The notes beneath the pieces are model-generated. The model was not told where the DNA came from and searched no databases. It worked only from the letters and a program-made list of their open reading frames with translations. 64,000 nucleotides of DNA from Roseateles_C aquae (GTDB taxonomy: Bacteria > Pseudomonadota > Gammaproteobacteria > Burkholderiales > Burkholderiaceae_C), in contig NZ_JAVXZY010000003.1 of NCBI RefSeq assembly GCF_032337115.1, positions 372,001 to 436,000 of the forward strand, given 5' to 3'. This document shows positions 37,175 to 45,663 of this stretch, piece after piece; positions within the stretch are counted from its first letter, which is position 1, and the number at the start of each line of letters is the position of its first letter. The translations under genes and the position numbers were made by a program.

Positions 37175-37765
37175 ATGAAGCGCCAGTTCGCCTGGAAGAA
37201 AACGTCGCTTGCCATGGGGCTGGCCCTGGGCTTGCTGTCCGGCCAAGCCCTTGCGGCTGACCCGGTGCTGTCGCTGAGCGCAACACCTGACCCCGCGCAA
37301 CTGGGCTCGGTGCTGGATGTCGATGTGCTGATCTCCGGCGTGGCCGACCTCTACGGCTACCAGTTCTCGCTGAACTTCGATCCGACGATCTTTCAGGCTG
37401 CCAGCGTCAGCCAGGGCAGCTTTCTGAGTAGCGGCGGCAGCACCTTTGGCGATGTCGGTATCGTCGACAACGGCAGCGGCAGCGTCTCCTTCGTGTTCAA
37501 CACCCTGGTCGGCGCCGTGCCCGGTGTCAATGGCAATGGCCAGCTGGCCCGTCTGAGCTTCAATGTGATCGCCCGTGGCAACAGCACGCTGCAGTTCAGC
37601 GATGTCTTGCTGGCCGATTCGAACGCCAATGCGATCAATGTCAACGTGCAGAGTCTGAACGTACAGGTTGTGCCCGAGCCGGCCAGCGCGCTGCTGCTGG
37701 GCCTGGGGCTGGCGGGCCTGGTGGCGACCGCCAAGCGTCGCCGCAACGCTGACGCGCAGGCCTGA
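37175..37765 (+). CDS. PEP-CTERM protein with a cohesin-like domain
   Basis: The 196-residue protein has a signal peptide (cleavage after ALAAD, about residue 28). Residues about 32-160 match the cohesin type I beta-sandwich: VLSLSATPDPAQLGSVLDVDVLISGVADLYGYQFSLNFDPTIFQA, GNGQLARLSFNVIARG and a strand-rich end. A PEP-CTERM tail follows: VPEPASALLLGLGLAGLVATAKRRRN. Cohesins bind dockerins, and a dockerin-bearing peptidase lies about 1 kb away on the other strand. AGGAG at 37161 supports this start; a GTG one codon before is possible. Confidence 0.85.
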   Translation: MKRQFAWKKTSLAMGLALGLLSGQALAADPVLSLSATPDPAQLGSVLDVDVLISGVADLYGYQFSLNFDPTIFQAASVSQGSFLSSGGSTFGDVGIVDNGSGSVSFVFNTLVGAVPGVNGNGQLARLSFNVIARGNSTLQFSDVLLADSNANAINVNVQSLNVQVVPEPASALLLGLGLAGLVATAKRRRNADAQA

Positions 37766-37782
37766 CCCGCGATCACGAAGCC

Positions 37783-37818
37783 AAGCCCTCGCGCGGCGCT
37801 GAGCCGCGGCGAGGGCTT
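37783..37818 (+). terminator. Hairpin terminator after the cohesin-like gene
   Basis: A 10-bp perfect stem (AAGCCCTCGC and GCGAGGGCTT) 18 bases after the stop is followed by GCTCGTTTC. The inner loop can pair further. The U-run is weak. Confidence 0.6.
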
Positions 37819-37907
37819 GCTCGTTTCAGGGCTGGGCCGAGCCGTTACGATGGCGGCCCCGGCACGCGCTGCCAGCACTGAATCGAACCGTCCGCCGCCT
37901 CTTGCCC

Positions 37908-39683
37908 ATGTACGCGAAATTCTTCGGCCTGCAGCAGGAGCCCTTCGCCATCGCGCCGGACCCGCGCTATCTGTTCATGAGCGAGCGCCATCGCGATGCG
38001 CTGGCCCATCTGCGCTATGGCCTCGGCGGCGGTGGCGGCTTCGTGCTGCTCAGCGGCGAAATCGGCGCTGGCAAGACGACGGTGTGCCGGCGCTTTCTGG
38101 CCGAGATGCCGGCGCACTGCCGGGTGGCCTATATCTTCAATCCGCGGCTCAGCGCGACCGAGCTCCTGATCAGCGTCTGCGAGGAATTCGGCATTGCGCA
38201 TGAGCCGCTGCCGCCGGGCTCGCCGAGCGTCAAGCCGCTGATCGATGCGCTGAACGCCTTCCTGCTGCGCAGCCATGCCCAGGGTCAGAACAATGTGCTG
38301 ATCATCGACGAGGCGCAGCAGCTCTCGGCTGAGGTGCTGGAGCAACTGCGCCTGCTGACCAATCTGGAGACCAGCGAGCGCAAGCTGCTGCAGATCATCC
38401 TGATCGGCCAGCCCGAGCTGCGCGAGATGCTGGCCCGGCCGCAGCTCGAGCCGCTGGCGCAGCGGGTGATTGCGCGCTTTCATCTGCAGGCCATGTCGGC
38501 CGAGGAGACGGCCGACTATGTGCGCCACCGCCTGGCTGTGGCCGGCCACGCCGGCCCGGCGCTGTTCGACGCGGCGGCGCTGCGCCTGGTACACCGGCTG
38601 TCGCGCGGCGTGCCGCGGCGTGTCAACCTGCTGTGCGATCGTGCGCTGCTGGGCGCCTACGCGCAGGGCTTGAATCGGGTTGATGTCCGCACCTTGAAGC
38701 AGGCGGCGGCCGAGGTGTTTGGCGAGCCCATCGAGGTGCAGTCGGTGAAAACCGCCCAAGCCACGCCAGCCGTACCCGCCAAGGCTGCACGCCGCTGGGC
38801 CTGGTGGCTGGGCGGGAGCGCGCTGCTGCTGAGTGCAGCAGCGGCGGGGGCCTGGCTCGCCCCCTTGTTGCCTTCGGGCGCGATGCGCGCTGCGCTGCGC
38901 CCGGCGCTAGCTGCGGCTTCTGCGGCTTCGGCAATTCCGGCAGCTTCGGCGCCAGCCGTTTCAGTGGCGGCAGTGCCCGCCGAGAAGCCCAAGCCGGCCA
39001 AGCCGGCAGCGCCCACCGAGGCGCAGCGCCTGGAGGCCGCGATTGCAGCGGCGACGCCGGACGAGGCCAGCGCCTGGCGCATGCTGGCTCAGCAGTGGCA
39101 GCTGGCGCCGGTCGAGGGCGACGCGCCTTGCGAGGCGCTGCGTGGCCAGCAGCTGTTCTGCCTGAAGACCGAAGGCGGCCTGGCCCTGCTGCGCCTGCTC
39201 GACCGACCGGCCTGGCTGACGCTGATCGACGCCGAGGGTCGCCGTCAGCCGGCGCTCTTGCTGGGCCTGGATGGCCAGCAGGCGCGCGTTCAAACGCTGG
39301 GCCAGCCGGCCGAGACCTTGAGCCTGACGGCGCTGGCGCAACGCTGGCGCGGCGAGTTCGCGACGCTGTGGCGGGCGCCGCCGGGCTACCAGGCGCGCCA
39401 GCTCAATGCGCCGACGCAGGCCTGGCTGCAGGAGCGCTTTGCGCAGCTGGACGGCCGCGCGCCGACGCAGCTGGCGCTGCGTGTGGCCAGCTTCCAGCGC
39501 AGCCTGGGCCTGAGGGCTGACGGCCTGGCCGGGCCGATCACGCTGATGCAGCTGAACCGCGCGGCCGGTGTGGCGGAGCCTCGGTTGCCCCTGCTGCCGG
39601 CAGCGTCCGCGGCATCGGCCCCACCGGCAGCAACGACCGCAACGCCCGTAACGCCCGTAACGCCGGCAACGACCGCGCACTGA
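37908..39683 (+). CDS. gspA: GspA/ExeA-type ATPase of type II secretion assembly
   Basis: The 591-residue protein opens MYAKFFGLQQEPFAIAPDPRYLF, the ExeA signature. The AAA core has Walker A GEIGAGKTT near residue 50 and Walker B VLIIDEAQQLS near 134. A membrane helix (about residues 288-310) and an Ala/Pro linker precede a C-terminal peptidoglycan-binding domain (VASFQRSLGLRADGLAGPITLMQLN). GspA with GspB inserts the secretin ring through peptidoglycan. It is followed 9 bases later by gspB. A TTG two codons before the ATG is a less likely start. Confidence 0.92.
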   Translation: MYAKFFGLQQEPFAIAPDPRYLFMSERHRDALAHLRYGLGGGGGFVLLSGEIGAGKTTVCRRFLAEMPAHCRVAYIFNPRLSATELLISVCEEFGIAHEPLPPGSPSVKPLIDALNAFLLRSHAQGQNNVLIIDEAQQLSAEVLEQLRLLTNLETSERKLLQIILIGQPELREMLARPQLEPLAQRVIARFHLQAMSAEETADYVRHRLAVAGHAGPALFDAAALRLVHRLSRGVPRRVNLLCDRALLGAYAQGLNRVDVRTLKQAAAEVFGEPIEVQSVKTAQATPAVPAKAARRWAWWLGGSALLLSAAAAGAWLAPLLPSGAMRAALRPALAAASAASAIPAASAPAVSVAAVPAEKPKPAKPAAPTEAQRLEAAIAAATPDEASAWRMLAQQWQLAPVEGDAPCEALRGQQLFCLKTEGGLALLRLLDRPAWLTLIDAEGRRQPALLLGLDGQQARVQTLGQPAETLSLTALAQRWRGEFATLWRAPPGYQARQLNAPTQAWLQERFAQLDGRAPTQLALRVASFQRSLGLRADGLAGPITLMQLNRAAGVAEPRLPLLPAASAASAPPAATTATPVTPVTPATTAH

Positions 39684-39692
39684 GTCCCAGCC

Positions 39693-40463
39693 ATGTCCTA
39701 CATTCTTGACGCCCTGCGCCGTGCCGAAGCCGAACGTGGCCGTGGCGATGGCGCTGCGCAAGCGCCCGTCTCGGCGCTGGGGATCGCCCCTGCGGCCAGG
39801 CCTACGGCGCCTCGACCCTGGTTGCTGCCGCTGACGGCGGCACTGGCCGGCATGCTGACGGCCGGCGGTCTGGCCTGGCTGTGGCTGGCGCGGTCGCCGT
39901 CCACACCAACGCCTGCCGCAGCGCCTGTTCCGTCAGCCATGCCGCCAGCCCAGGTGTCGGCCGTCCCGGCGCCTGCCTTGCCGCTCGCCGCGGCCAGCCC
40001 CGTCTCCGCGCCCGTGGCGGCCGCATCGGCCGTGCTTGCCGCGCCTGTGCAGGCTGTGCCTCAGATCGCGCCCACTGTCGCAGCAGCGGTGGCGCCGCGA
40101 GTACCACCGTCAATGCCGCTTCAAGCGACCCAACAAGCACCGCGGCCCACGCAAGACCTGACCCCGCCGCGGCAGCCTCGTCTGCCCGAGCCCCGGCCGC
40201 TGCCACAGGCAAACGCTGCGGTCGCGGCGACCGAAAAGCTGCCCACCTGGGCCGAGTTGCCCGAGGCGACCCGCCAGCAGCTGCCGCCGCTGCAAACCAG
40301 CGGCGCGATGTATTCAGAGACGCCGGCCGATCGCATGCTGATCGTCAACCGCCAGGTGCTGCATGAGGGCGAGCAGATTGCCGAGGGCCTGCGGCTGGAG
40401 CAGATCCGGCTGAAGAGCGCGGTGCTGTCCTGGCGTGGTCAGCGCTTTGTGCTGAATTACTGA
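39693..40463 (+). CDS. gspB: GspB/ExeB-type type II secretion assembly protein
   Basis: The 256-residue protein starts MSYILDALRRAEAERGRG, the GspB signature. One membrane helix (about residues 44-64), a long Pro/Ala linker (about 70-190) and the C-terminal PulB/GspB domain follow, with MYSETPADRMLIVNRQVLHEGEQIAEGLRLEQI and SWRGQRFVLNY. It pairs with GspA in the inner membrane. The main gsp cluster is not in the window, so these two lie apart from it, as is usual in this group. Confidence 0.92.
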   Translation: MSYILDALRRAEAERGRGDGAAQAPVSALGIAPAARPTAPRPWLLPLTAALAGMLTAGGLAWLWLARSPSTPTPAAAPVPSAMPPAQVSAVPAPALPLAAASPVSAPVAAASAVLAAPVQAVPQIAPTVAAAVAPRVPPSMPLQATQQAPRPTQDLTPPRQPRLPEPRPLPQANAAVAATEKLPTWAELPEATRQQLPPLQTSGAMYSETPADRMLIVNRQVLHEGEQIAEGLRLEQIRLKSAVLSWRGQRFVLNY

Positions 40464-40588
40464 AACGCACCGGCGTTGGCAGCGCACGACGGCCAAGTCC
40501 CCAGAGCCTGCTGTGGGATTGGCGCCGTCACGGCAGGGCCTTGAGGCCCGGCTCACAATCGACGCGCTGACCTTTTCATTGAGTGGCC

Positions 40589-41323
40589 ATGACGACGAAC
40601 AACACCGCCCCCAACACTGCCCGCTTTCCTGAAGACTTCCCCATCACCGCCAAGTGGCCGGCCGCCCATCCCGAGCGTTTGCAGCTCTATTCGCTGCCCA
40701 CGCCCAACGGCGTCAAGGTTTCGATCGCGCTAGAGGAACTGGGCCTGCCCTATGAGGCGCAGCTGGTTCGCTTCGACAGCAACGATCAGCTCAGCCCCGC
40801 GTTCCTGTCCTTGAACCCGAACAACAAGATTCCGGCCATCATCGACCCGCAAGGCCCCGGCGGGCGACCGCTGGCGCTGTTCGAGTCCGGCGCCATCCTG
40901 ATCTATCTGGCCGAGAAGGCCGGGCAGCTGTTGCCGGCCGATCCGGCGGCGCGTTACGAGACCTTGCAATGGCTGATGTTCCAGATGGGCGGCATCGGCC
41001 CGATGTTCGGCCAGCTCGGCTTCTTCCACAAATTCGCCGGCAAGGACTACGAGGACAAGCGCCCGCGCGATCGCTATGTGGCCGAATCGCGCCGCCTGCT
41101 CGGTGTGCTGGAGCAGCGCCTGAGCGGTCGGGACTGGCTGATGGGCGAGGACTACACGATCGCCGACATTGCCGTGCTGCCCTGGGTGAACAATCTGATC
41201 GGCTTCTACGGGGCCGGCGAGTTGGTTGGCTGGAACGAGTTCCCGCAGGTGCAGCGCGTGCTGGCCGCCTTCCTGGCCCGGCCGGCGGTGCAGCGCGGCT
41301 TGCAGATTCCCGCGCGGGGTTGA
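40589..41323 (+). CDS. Glutathione transferase, Nu/YghU-like
   Basis: The 244-residue protein has a thioredoxin-like N half with LYSLPTPNGVKVSIALEELGLPYE, where TPNG is the YghU/YfcG glutathione-binding motif. NPNNKIPAIID, ESGAILIYLAEK and an alpha-helical C half (YTIADIAVLPWVNNLIGFY) follow. This class reduces disulfides or organic peroxides using two glutathiones. The start is the ATG; a GTG two codons upstream is possible. Its stop is followed within two bases by sequence resembling an IS5-type element end. Confidence 0.88.
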   Translation: MTTNNTAPNTARFPEDFPITAKWPAAHPERLQLYSLPTPNGVKVSIALEELGLPYEAQLVRFDSNDQLSPAFLSLNPNNKIPAIIDPQGPGGRPLALFESGAILIYLAEKAGQLLPADPAARYETLQWLMFQMGGIGPMFGQLGFFHKFAGKDYEDKRPRDRYVAESRRLLGVLEQRLSGRDWLMGEDYTIADIAVLPWVNNLIGFYGAGELVGWNEFPQVQRVLAAFLARPAVQRGLQIPARG

Positions 41324-41324
41324 G

Positions 41325-41357
41325 GCCCACGCCGACGGATGCGGCGAGCTGCCTTAG
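41325..41357. repeat. Possible degenerate IS5-type element end at a stop codon
   Basis: GGCCCACGCCGAC, then two changed bases, ATGC and a diverged stretch ending CC-TTAG, aligns with the right end of copy 2 (GGCCCACGCCGACTTATGC). The TTAG includes the TAA stop of the helicase gene on the other strand. No partner end was found. Confidence 0.4.
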
Positions 41358-43633
41358 CGAGCTCGTCCGCCGCCACGCCCGCCGCGGGTCTGCCACAGCG
41401 GCTTCTTGCCCTTCAGATGGCGTTCGATGCCATCGTTGAGCCGGCTGCGCAGATCGACCACGGCGTCCAGATGGCCGTAGACGCCAGGGAAGCGCAGGTC
41501 CAGCCACAGCCATAGCGTGCAGGAGCGCAGCGCCTGCTCCATGCGGTCGAGGCGGCTGTGCTCGTCGACATCGTCGAGGAACCAGGGCGCGCCGACCTGG
41601 CCGATCAGTGCATGGCGGCTGGCCCAGTCGAGGTACTCCTGCACCTGGGCCGGCGTGCGGCTGTCCACCGGTGCCTGCGCGTAGATGAAGCGCTGCTTCA
41701 GCGTCAGCGTGGGCGCGGCATGGTCAAGCTGCTCGGCCAGCTCCAGCATCTGCTCCAGCTCGGCAACGGCGAAATGCGCGTCGTCCAGGCGCAGCCGGTC
41801 CATGAACACGCCCAGCACCGCATGCAGGCGCTTCAGGCCCAGCTGCTGGGCAATGGTGTCCACATGCCACCAGTTCGGCGCCACCGCGGCCTTGAAGTCA
41901 CGCGGCGCGCGTGGGCTCTTGGGCAGCAGCTCCTTCAAGGTGCGCGCCGCCGTCGGCTCGGCCTCGCGCAGCACGCCGCAAAAGCCCTCGTCGTGCATGC
42001 CGTAGCGGCCGGCGCGGCCGGCGATCTGGTGGGTTTCCGAGACGCTGAGCGTGCGGTCGGCCTGGCCGTCGAATTTCGTCATCGTGCTGAACAGCACGCG
42101 GCGTATCGGCAGGTTCAAGCCCATGCCGATGGCATCGGTGGCCACGAGGATGTGGCTGGCGCCATTGGCAAACCGCTCGGCCTCGCGGCGCCGCACCTCG
42201 GGCGGCAGCGCGCCGTAGATCACCGAGACCGGATGGCCGGCCGAGGCGATCTGATCGCGCAGCATCAACACCTCGCGGCGGCTGAAGGCGACGACCGCAT
42301 CGCCCTTCTTCAGCGCCGCAATCGGCACCGGCGCAGGCAGCAGCTGCACCTCCTGCTTGCGCTCGAAATGGCGCACCGTGCAGCGCTCGCCGCACAGACC
42401 CAGCAGGTTCTCGATGGCCGGCACTGCATAGGCCGAGCAGATGATGATCAGTTCCTCGGCCGGCACTGCGACGATGGCCTGGGTCCAGGCCCAGCCGCGG
42501 TAGGTGTCGAACAGCATCTGTGCCTCGTCGATCACCGCCACTTCGACCACCTTGCTGGTGTTGACCATCTCGATGGTGCTGGAGACGACACGGGCGTCTT
42601 CGGCCGGCACATTCTCTTCGCCGGTCAGCAGCGAGCAGGGCACGCCGCGGCCGACCAGGCGATCGCGCCCCTCCAGCGCCAAGAGGCGCAGCGGCGCCAG
42701 ATAGGCCCCGCTGGCGCTGGCCGACAGGCGCTCGAACGCGGCATGGGTCTTGCCACTATTGGGCGCACCGACAAACAGCGTGACGCGGCGCTGCAGCCGG
42801 CGGGCCGGCTCGAAGGTGTCGGGGTAGCCCTGGAAGGCCAGCTGGCTGTTCAGCCGCGCCAGTGTGTTCAGCTCGGCGACGGCATGTTCCCAGCGGTCTT
42901 GCGCGCGGGTGGTGGCGGCCTTGAACTGCGCCAGTGTCTGCGGCACGCCGCACTCGGCCTGCAGCCGCGGCAGCAGCGAGGCGATGTGTTCCTCATGGCC
43001 GCTGGCGCTGCGTTCCAGCAGCGCGTCCAGATGGGCCAGCAGCTCGTCGTGATGTGGATAGTCCGGCTGCGGGCCGAGCACGCGGCTCAGGGCGGCCAGA
43101 TCGCCATCGCGGTAGAAGTCCCAGATGGCGGCCTCGGCCTGCGCGTCCAGCGGCACGCGAAAGGCCACCGGCAGCTGCCAGCCTTCGCGCGACAGATGCA
43201 TCGTCTGGCTGCACAGCCGGCTCCAGTCCAGCCCCTCGCGCGCCAGGCCCAGCGCGTCGAGCTGGCTGCTGCGCTTTTGCATCAGCGCGCGCACCGTCGG
43301 GGCCGAGCCGACGGCGTCCAGATGTTCCAGCGCGACGGCGATCAGCCGCGGTGCGATCCAGCGGCTGGGCCGGGCGCCGGAGACGGCTTTCTGGATCAGG
43401 ATCAGACCCAGCGCGTCGAGCTGCTTTTCATGGTCATGGCCATGATCAGGGCCGTCCAGATCGGCCGGGCTCAGCACCTGGGGCAGCTGGTAGGCCGCCT
43501 GACGGATGCGCAGCCACTGCTCGGTCGTCAGCCCGGCGGGCAGACGCTTCAGGTGGCGAGGCTGGGGCAGGGAGAGGGGCGCGGCGGCAGGCGTTGCCGC
43601 GGCCGGTACTGCGGGGGAGTCAAGATGTGGCAC
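41354..43633 (-). CDS. Suv3-like DExH RNA helicase
   Basis: The 759-residue protein has a helicase core: Walker A VGAPNSGKTHAA near residue 288, motif II VAVIDEAQML near 369, motif III-like IICSAYAVP, motif V LVATDAIGMGLNLPI and motif VI HQIAGRAGRYG. The latter two and the C-terminal helical region match bacterial relatives of the mitochondrial Suv3 helicase, which unwinds RNA for degradation. The start is uncertain: the first candidate is a GTG without a ribosome site, immediately after a long hairpin. The C terminus is a basic RGGRGGGRAR tail, suited to RNA binding. Confidence 0.88.
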   Translation of the reverse strand: MPHLDSPAVPAAATPAAAPLSLPQPRHLKRLPAGLTTEQWLRIRQAAYQLPQVLSPADLDGPDHGHDHEKQLDALGLILIQKAVSGARPSRWIAPRLIAVALEHLDAVGSAPTVRALMQKRSSQLDALGLAREGLDWSRLCSQTMHLSREGWQLPVAFRVPLDAQAEAAIWDFYRDGDLAALSRVLGPQPDYPHHDELLAHLDALLERSASGHEEHIASLLPRLQAECGVPQTLAQFKAATTRAQDRWEHAVAELNTLARLNSQLAFQGYPDTFEPARRLQRRVTLFVGAPNSGKTHAAFERLSASASGAYLAPLRLLALEGRDRLVGRGVPCSLLTGEENVPAEDARVVSSTIEMVNTSKVVEVAVIDEAQMLFDTYRGWAWTQAIVAVPAEELIIICSAYAVPAIENLLGLCGERCTVRHFERKQEVQLLPAPVPIAALKKGDAVVAFSRREVLMLRDQIASAGHPVSVIYGALPPEVRRREAERFANGASHILVATDAIGMGLNLPIRRVLFSTMTKFDGQADRTLSVSETHQIAGRAGRYGMHDEGFCGVLREAEPTAARTLKELLPKSPRAPRDFKAAVAPNWWHVDTIAQQLGLKRLHAVLGVFMDRLRLDDAHFAVAELEQMLELAEQLDHAAPTLTLKQRFIYAQAPVDSRTPAQVQEYLDWASRHALIGQVGAPWFLDDVDEHSRLDRMEQALRSCTLWLWLDLRFPGVYGHLDAVVDLRSRLNDGIERHLKGKKPLWQTRGGRGGGRAR

Positions 43634-43634
43634 A

Positions 43635-43672
43635 GGCGAGAGTGGAACACATCTGTGTCGGCCACTCTCGCC
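43635..43672 (-). promoter_or_regulatory. Long hairpin abutting the helicase start
   Basis: A perfect 11-bp stem (GGCGAGAGTGG and CCACTCTCGCC) with an inner CACA/TGTG pairing ends two bases before the GTG of the helicase and starts about 30 bases after the M3 peptidase stop. It could terminate the peptidase transcript, or limit translation of the helicase. Confidence 0.6.
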
Positions 43673-43702
43673 CGGCCCAGGGCCTTGCTGGCCTTACTGG
43701 CC

Positions 43703-45583
43703 TTACTTCTGCGCCAGCAGCGCTTCCAGCTGGCTCATCACCTGCTCCATGCGGCGCACGACGGCGCGGTAGGGCGCGGGCGTGGCGAGGTCGACGCCGG
43801 CCGTCTTCATCAGCTCATAGGCCTCGCCGGCGCTGCCCGACTTCAGCAGCGTGAAGTAGCGCTCGCGCAGCGCGGTGTCGCCCTTGCCGATGCCCTCGGC
43901 GAAGAAGGCCGCGGCGCTGATGCAGGTGGCGTACTGGTAGACGTAGAAGTCGTTGTAGAAGTGCGGGATATAGGCCCACTCGATGCCGTAGACATCGTCG
44001 ATCTTGACGACGCCCTGATCATGGCCGTGGTAGCGCTTGAGCAGGTCCAGGTAGATCTTGCTCAGGCCTTCGCCGGTCAGCGCCTCGCCCTTTTCGGTGG
44101 CTTCGTGCGTGGCCAGTTCGAACTCGGCAAACATGGCCTGGCGGAAGAAGGTGCCGCGCAGGTTTTCCAGCTCCTGGCTCAGCGCAAAGATCTTCTCGCT
44201 GCGGCTCTTGGCGTTGGCGACCATGTAGTCGGCCAGCAGCAGCTCGTTGGCGGTCGACGGGACCTCGGCGATGAAGGTGGCGTAGTCGGCCGTCTCATAG
44301 GGCTGGTTGGCATTCGAGTAGACCGAGTGCATCGCATGGCCCCATTCGTGAGCCAGCGTGGACACGCTGTTGTACTCGCCGCTGAAGCTCATCAGCAGAT
44401 AGGGGTGCACATCGTAGGCGGCCGGGTTCATATAGGCGCCCGAACGCTTGCCGCGCTGCGGCACGGCATGCATCCAGCCGGCACCGAAAGCGGCCTGCAG
44501 CTTGCTCGTGTAGTCGCTGCCCAGCGGCTTCAAGGCCTCCAGCGTCAACGCCTCGGCCTCGGCGACGGTGTAGCTGCGCGAGGGCTTGGCCAGCGGCACA
44601 TAGACGTCCTGATAACCGGCCTGCTTCTGGCCCAGCACCTTGCTGCGCAGCTGGAAGTAGCGGTGCAGCGTCGGCAGGCCGGCATTGGCTTCCTGGAGCA
44701 AGGTCTTGTAGACGGCGGCCGGGATGTTGTCGCCACTTTGCGCCATCTCGACGCTGCTGCCGAACTTGCGCGCGCGGGCACTGAACACGGTGCCCTTGAG
44801 GCTGGCGCTGTAGATGGCGCCAAAGCTGCGCTCATAGGCCTTGAAGGCCGGCCAGAAGGCCTGGAAGACCTGCTTGCGGATCTTGGGGTCAGGGTCGGCG
44901 CGGTAGGCGACGTACTGCTCCTGATCGAGCACCACCGTCTTGCCGCGGATCTTGATCGTGGGCCAGGGCAGGTCGGCATTGGCCAGCAGGCCGTAGATGG
45001 CCGAGGGCTGCTGCAGCGGCTCGGAGGCCGCGGCCAGCAATGCTTCTTCCTTCAGGCTCAGCACATGCTCGGCCAGGCGCAGCGTGTTCATCAGCGCAAA
45101 GCGATGCGGGGCCAGGCCCGGCTCCTGGGCCAGGAAGGCGTTGATCTTGTCGCGGCCGATGGCGGCGATCTCGGCGTTGACGAAGGCGCTGGCCTCGCCG
45201 AACTGGTTGGCGGCGGTGTCGCCCAGTTGGCGGCGTGCCTGGTTGGCGGTGACCTGCGTGTTCTCATCGGCCAGCAGGCTGGCATAGGTGTTCAGGCGGC
45301 CGAGGCGGCGGCGCAGGCTGGAGAGCTGGTCCAGCCCGGCGCGCAGGCTGGCCGCGCTCTGGCCCAGTGTGCCCTGCAGCTGGCGCACGCCAGGCAGTGC
45401 GGCGAGGATGGCCTGGCGTTCGGCTTCCCAAGCCTCGGGGCTGGCGTAGAGCGGGCTCAGGTCCCAGACCGAGGCGCGGTCGGTGCTGGCTTTTTCGTTG
45501 CTGGCCTTGTCCATGCCGTTACCAGCAGCGCCGGCAGCCAGGCACTGAAGCGCAATGCACAGGGCGATTGTGGTCTTCTTCAT
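43703..45583 (-). CDS. pepF: M3 family oligoendopeptidase F, exported
   Basis: The 626-residue protein has a signal peptide (MKKTTIALCIALQCLAAGAAG). The M3 zinc site is LAHEWGHAMHSVY near residue 411, with the distal Glu in the following helices (ADYATFIAEVPSTANELL). The long helical N half ending in the oligoendopeptidase F fold is typical. Family members cut short peptides; most are cytosolic, so an exported one probably degrades periplasmic peptides. The preceding S9 peptidase gene lies 80 bases upstream, separated by a terminator-like hairpin. The symbol is by family only. Confidence 0.85.
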   Translation of the reverse strand: MKKTTIALCIALQCLAAGAAGNGMDKASNEKASTDRASVWDLSPLYASPEAWEAERQAILAALPGVRQLQGTLGQSAASLRAGLDQLSSLRRRLGRLNTYASLLADENTQVTANQARRQLGDTAANQFGEASAFVNAEIAAIGRDKINAFLAQEPGLAPHRFALMNTLRLAEHVLSLKEEALLAAASEPLQQPSAIYGLLANADLPWPTIKIRGKTVVLDQEQYVAYRADPDPKIRKQVFQAFWPAFKAYERSFGAIYSASLKGTVFSARARKFGSSVEMAQSGDNIPAAVYKTLLQEANAGLPTLHRYFQLRSKVLGQKQAGYQDVYVPLAKPSRSYTVAEAEALTLEALKPLGSDYTSKLQAAFGAGWMHAVPQRGKRSGAYMNPAAYDVHPYLLMSFSGEYNSVSTLAHEWGHAMHSVYSNANQPYETADYATFIAEVPSTANELLLADYMVANAKSRSEKIFALSQELENLRGTFFRQAMFAEFELATHEATEKGEALTGEGLSKIYLDLLKRYHGHDQGVVKIDDVYGIEWAYIPHFYNDFYVYQYATCISAAAFFAEGIGKGDTALRERYFTLLKSGSAGEAYELMKTAGVDLATPAPYRAVVRRMEQVMSQLEALLAQK

Positions 45584-45603
45584 CAGGATTCCAAGAAAAG
45601 AAT

Positions 45604-45634
45604 GCCTCGCCGCCGGGCAGGCAGGCGGCGAGGC
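45604..45634 (-). terminator. Rho-independent terminator of the S9 peptidase gene
   Basis: The reverse strand carries a perfect 11-bp stem (GCCTCGCCGCC and GGCGGCGAGGC, 9-base loop) followed by ATTCTTTTCTT. It lies 30 bases after the S9 stop and 20 before the M3 start, so the M3 gene needs its own promoter upstream or relies on readthrough. Confidence 0.8.
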
Positions 45635-45663
45635 CTTGAAAGGCAGGCGCGCAGTGTCGCCGA

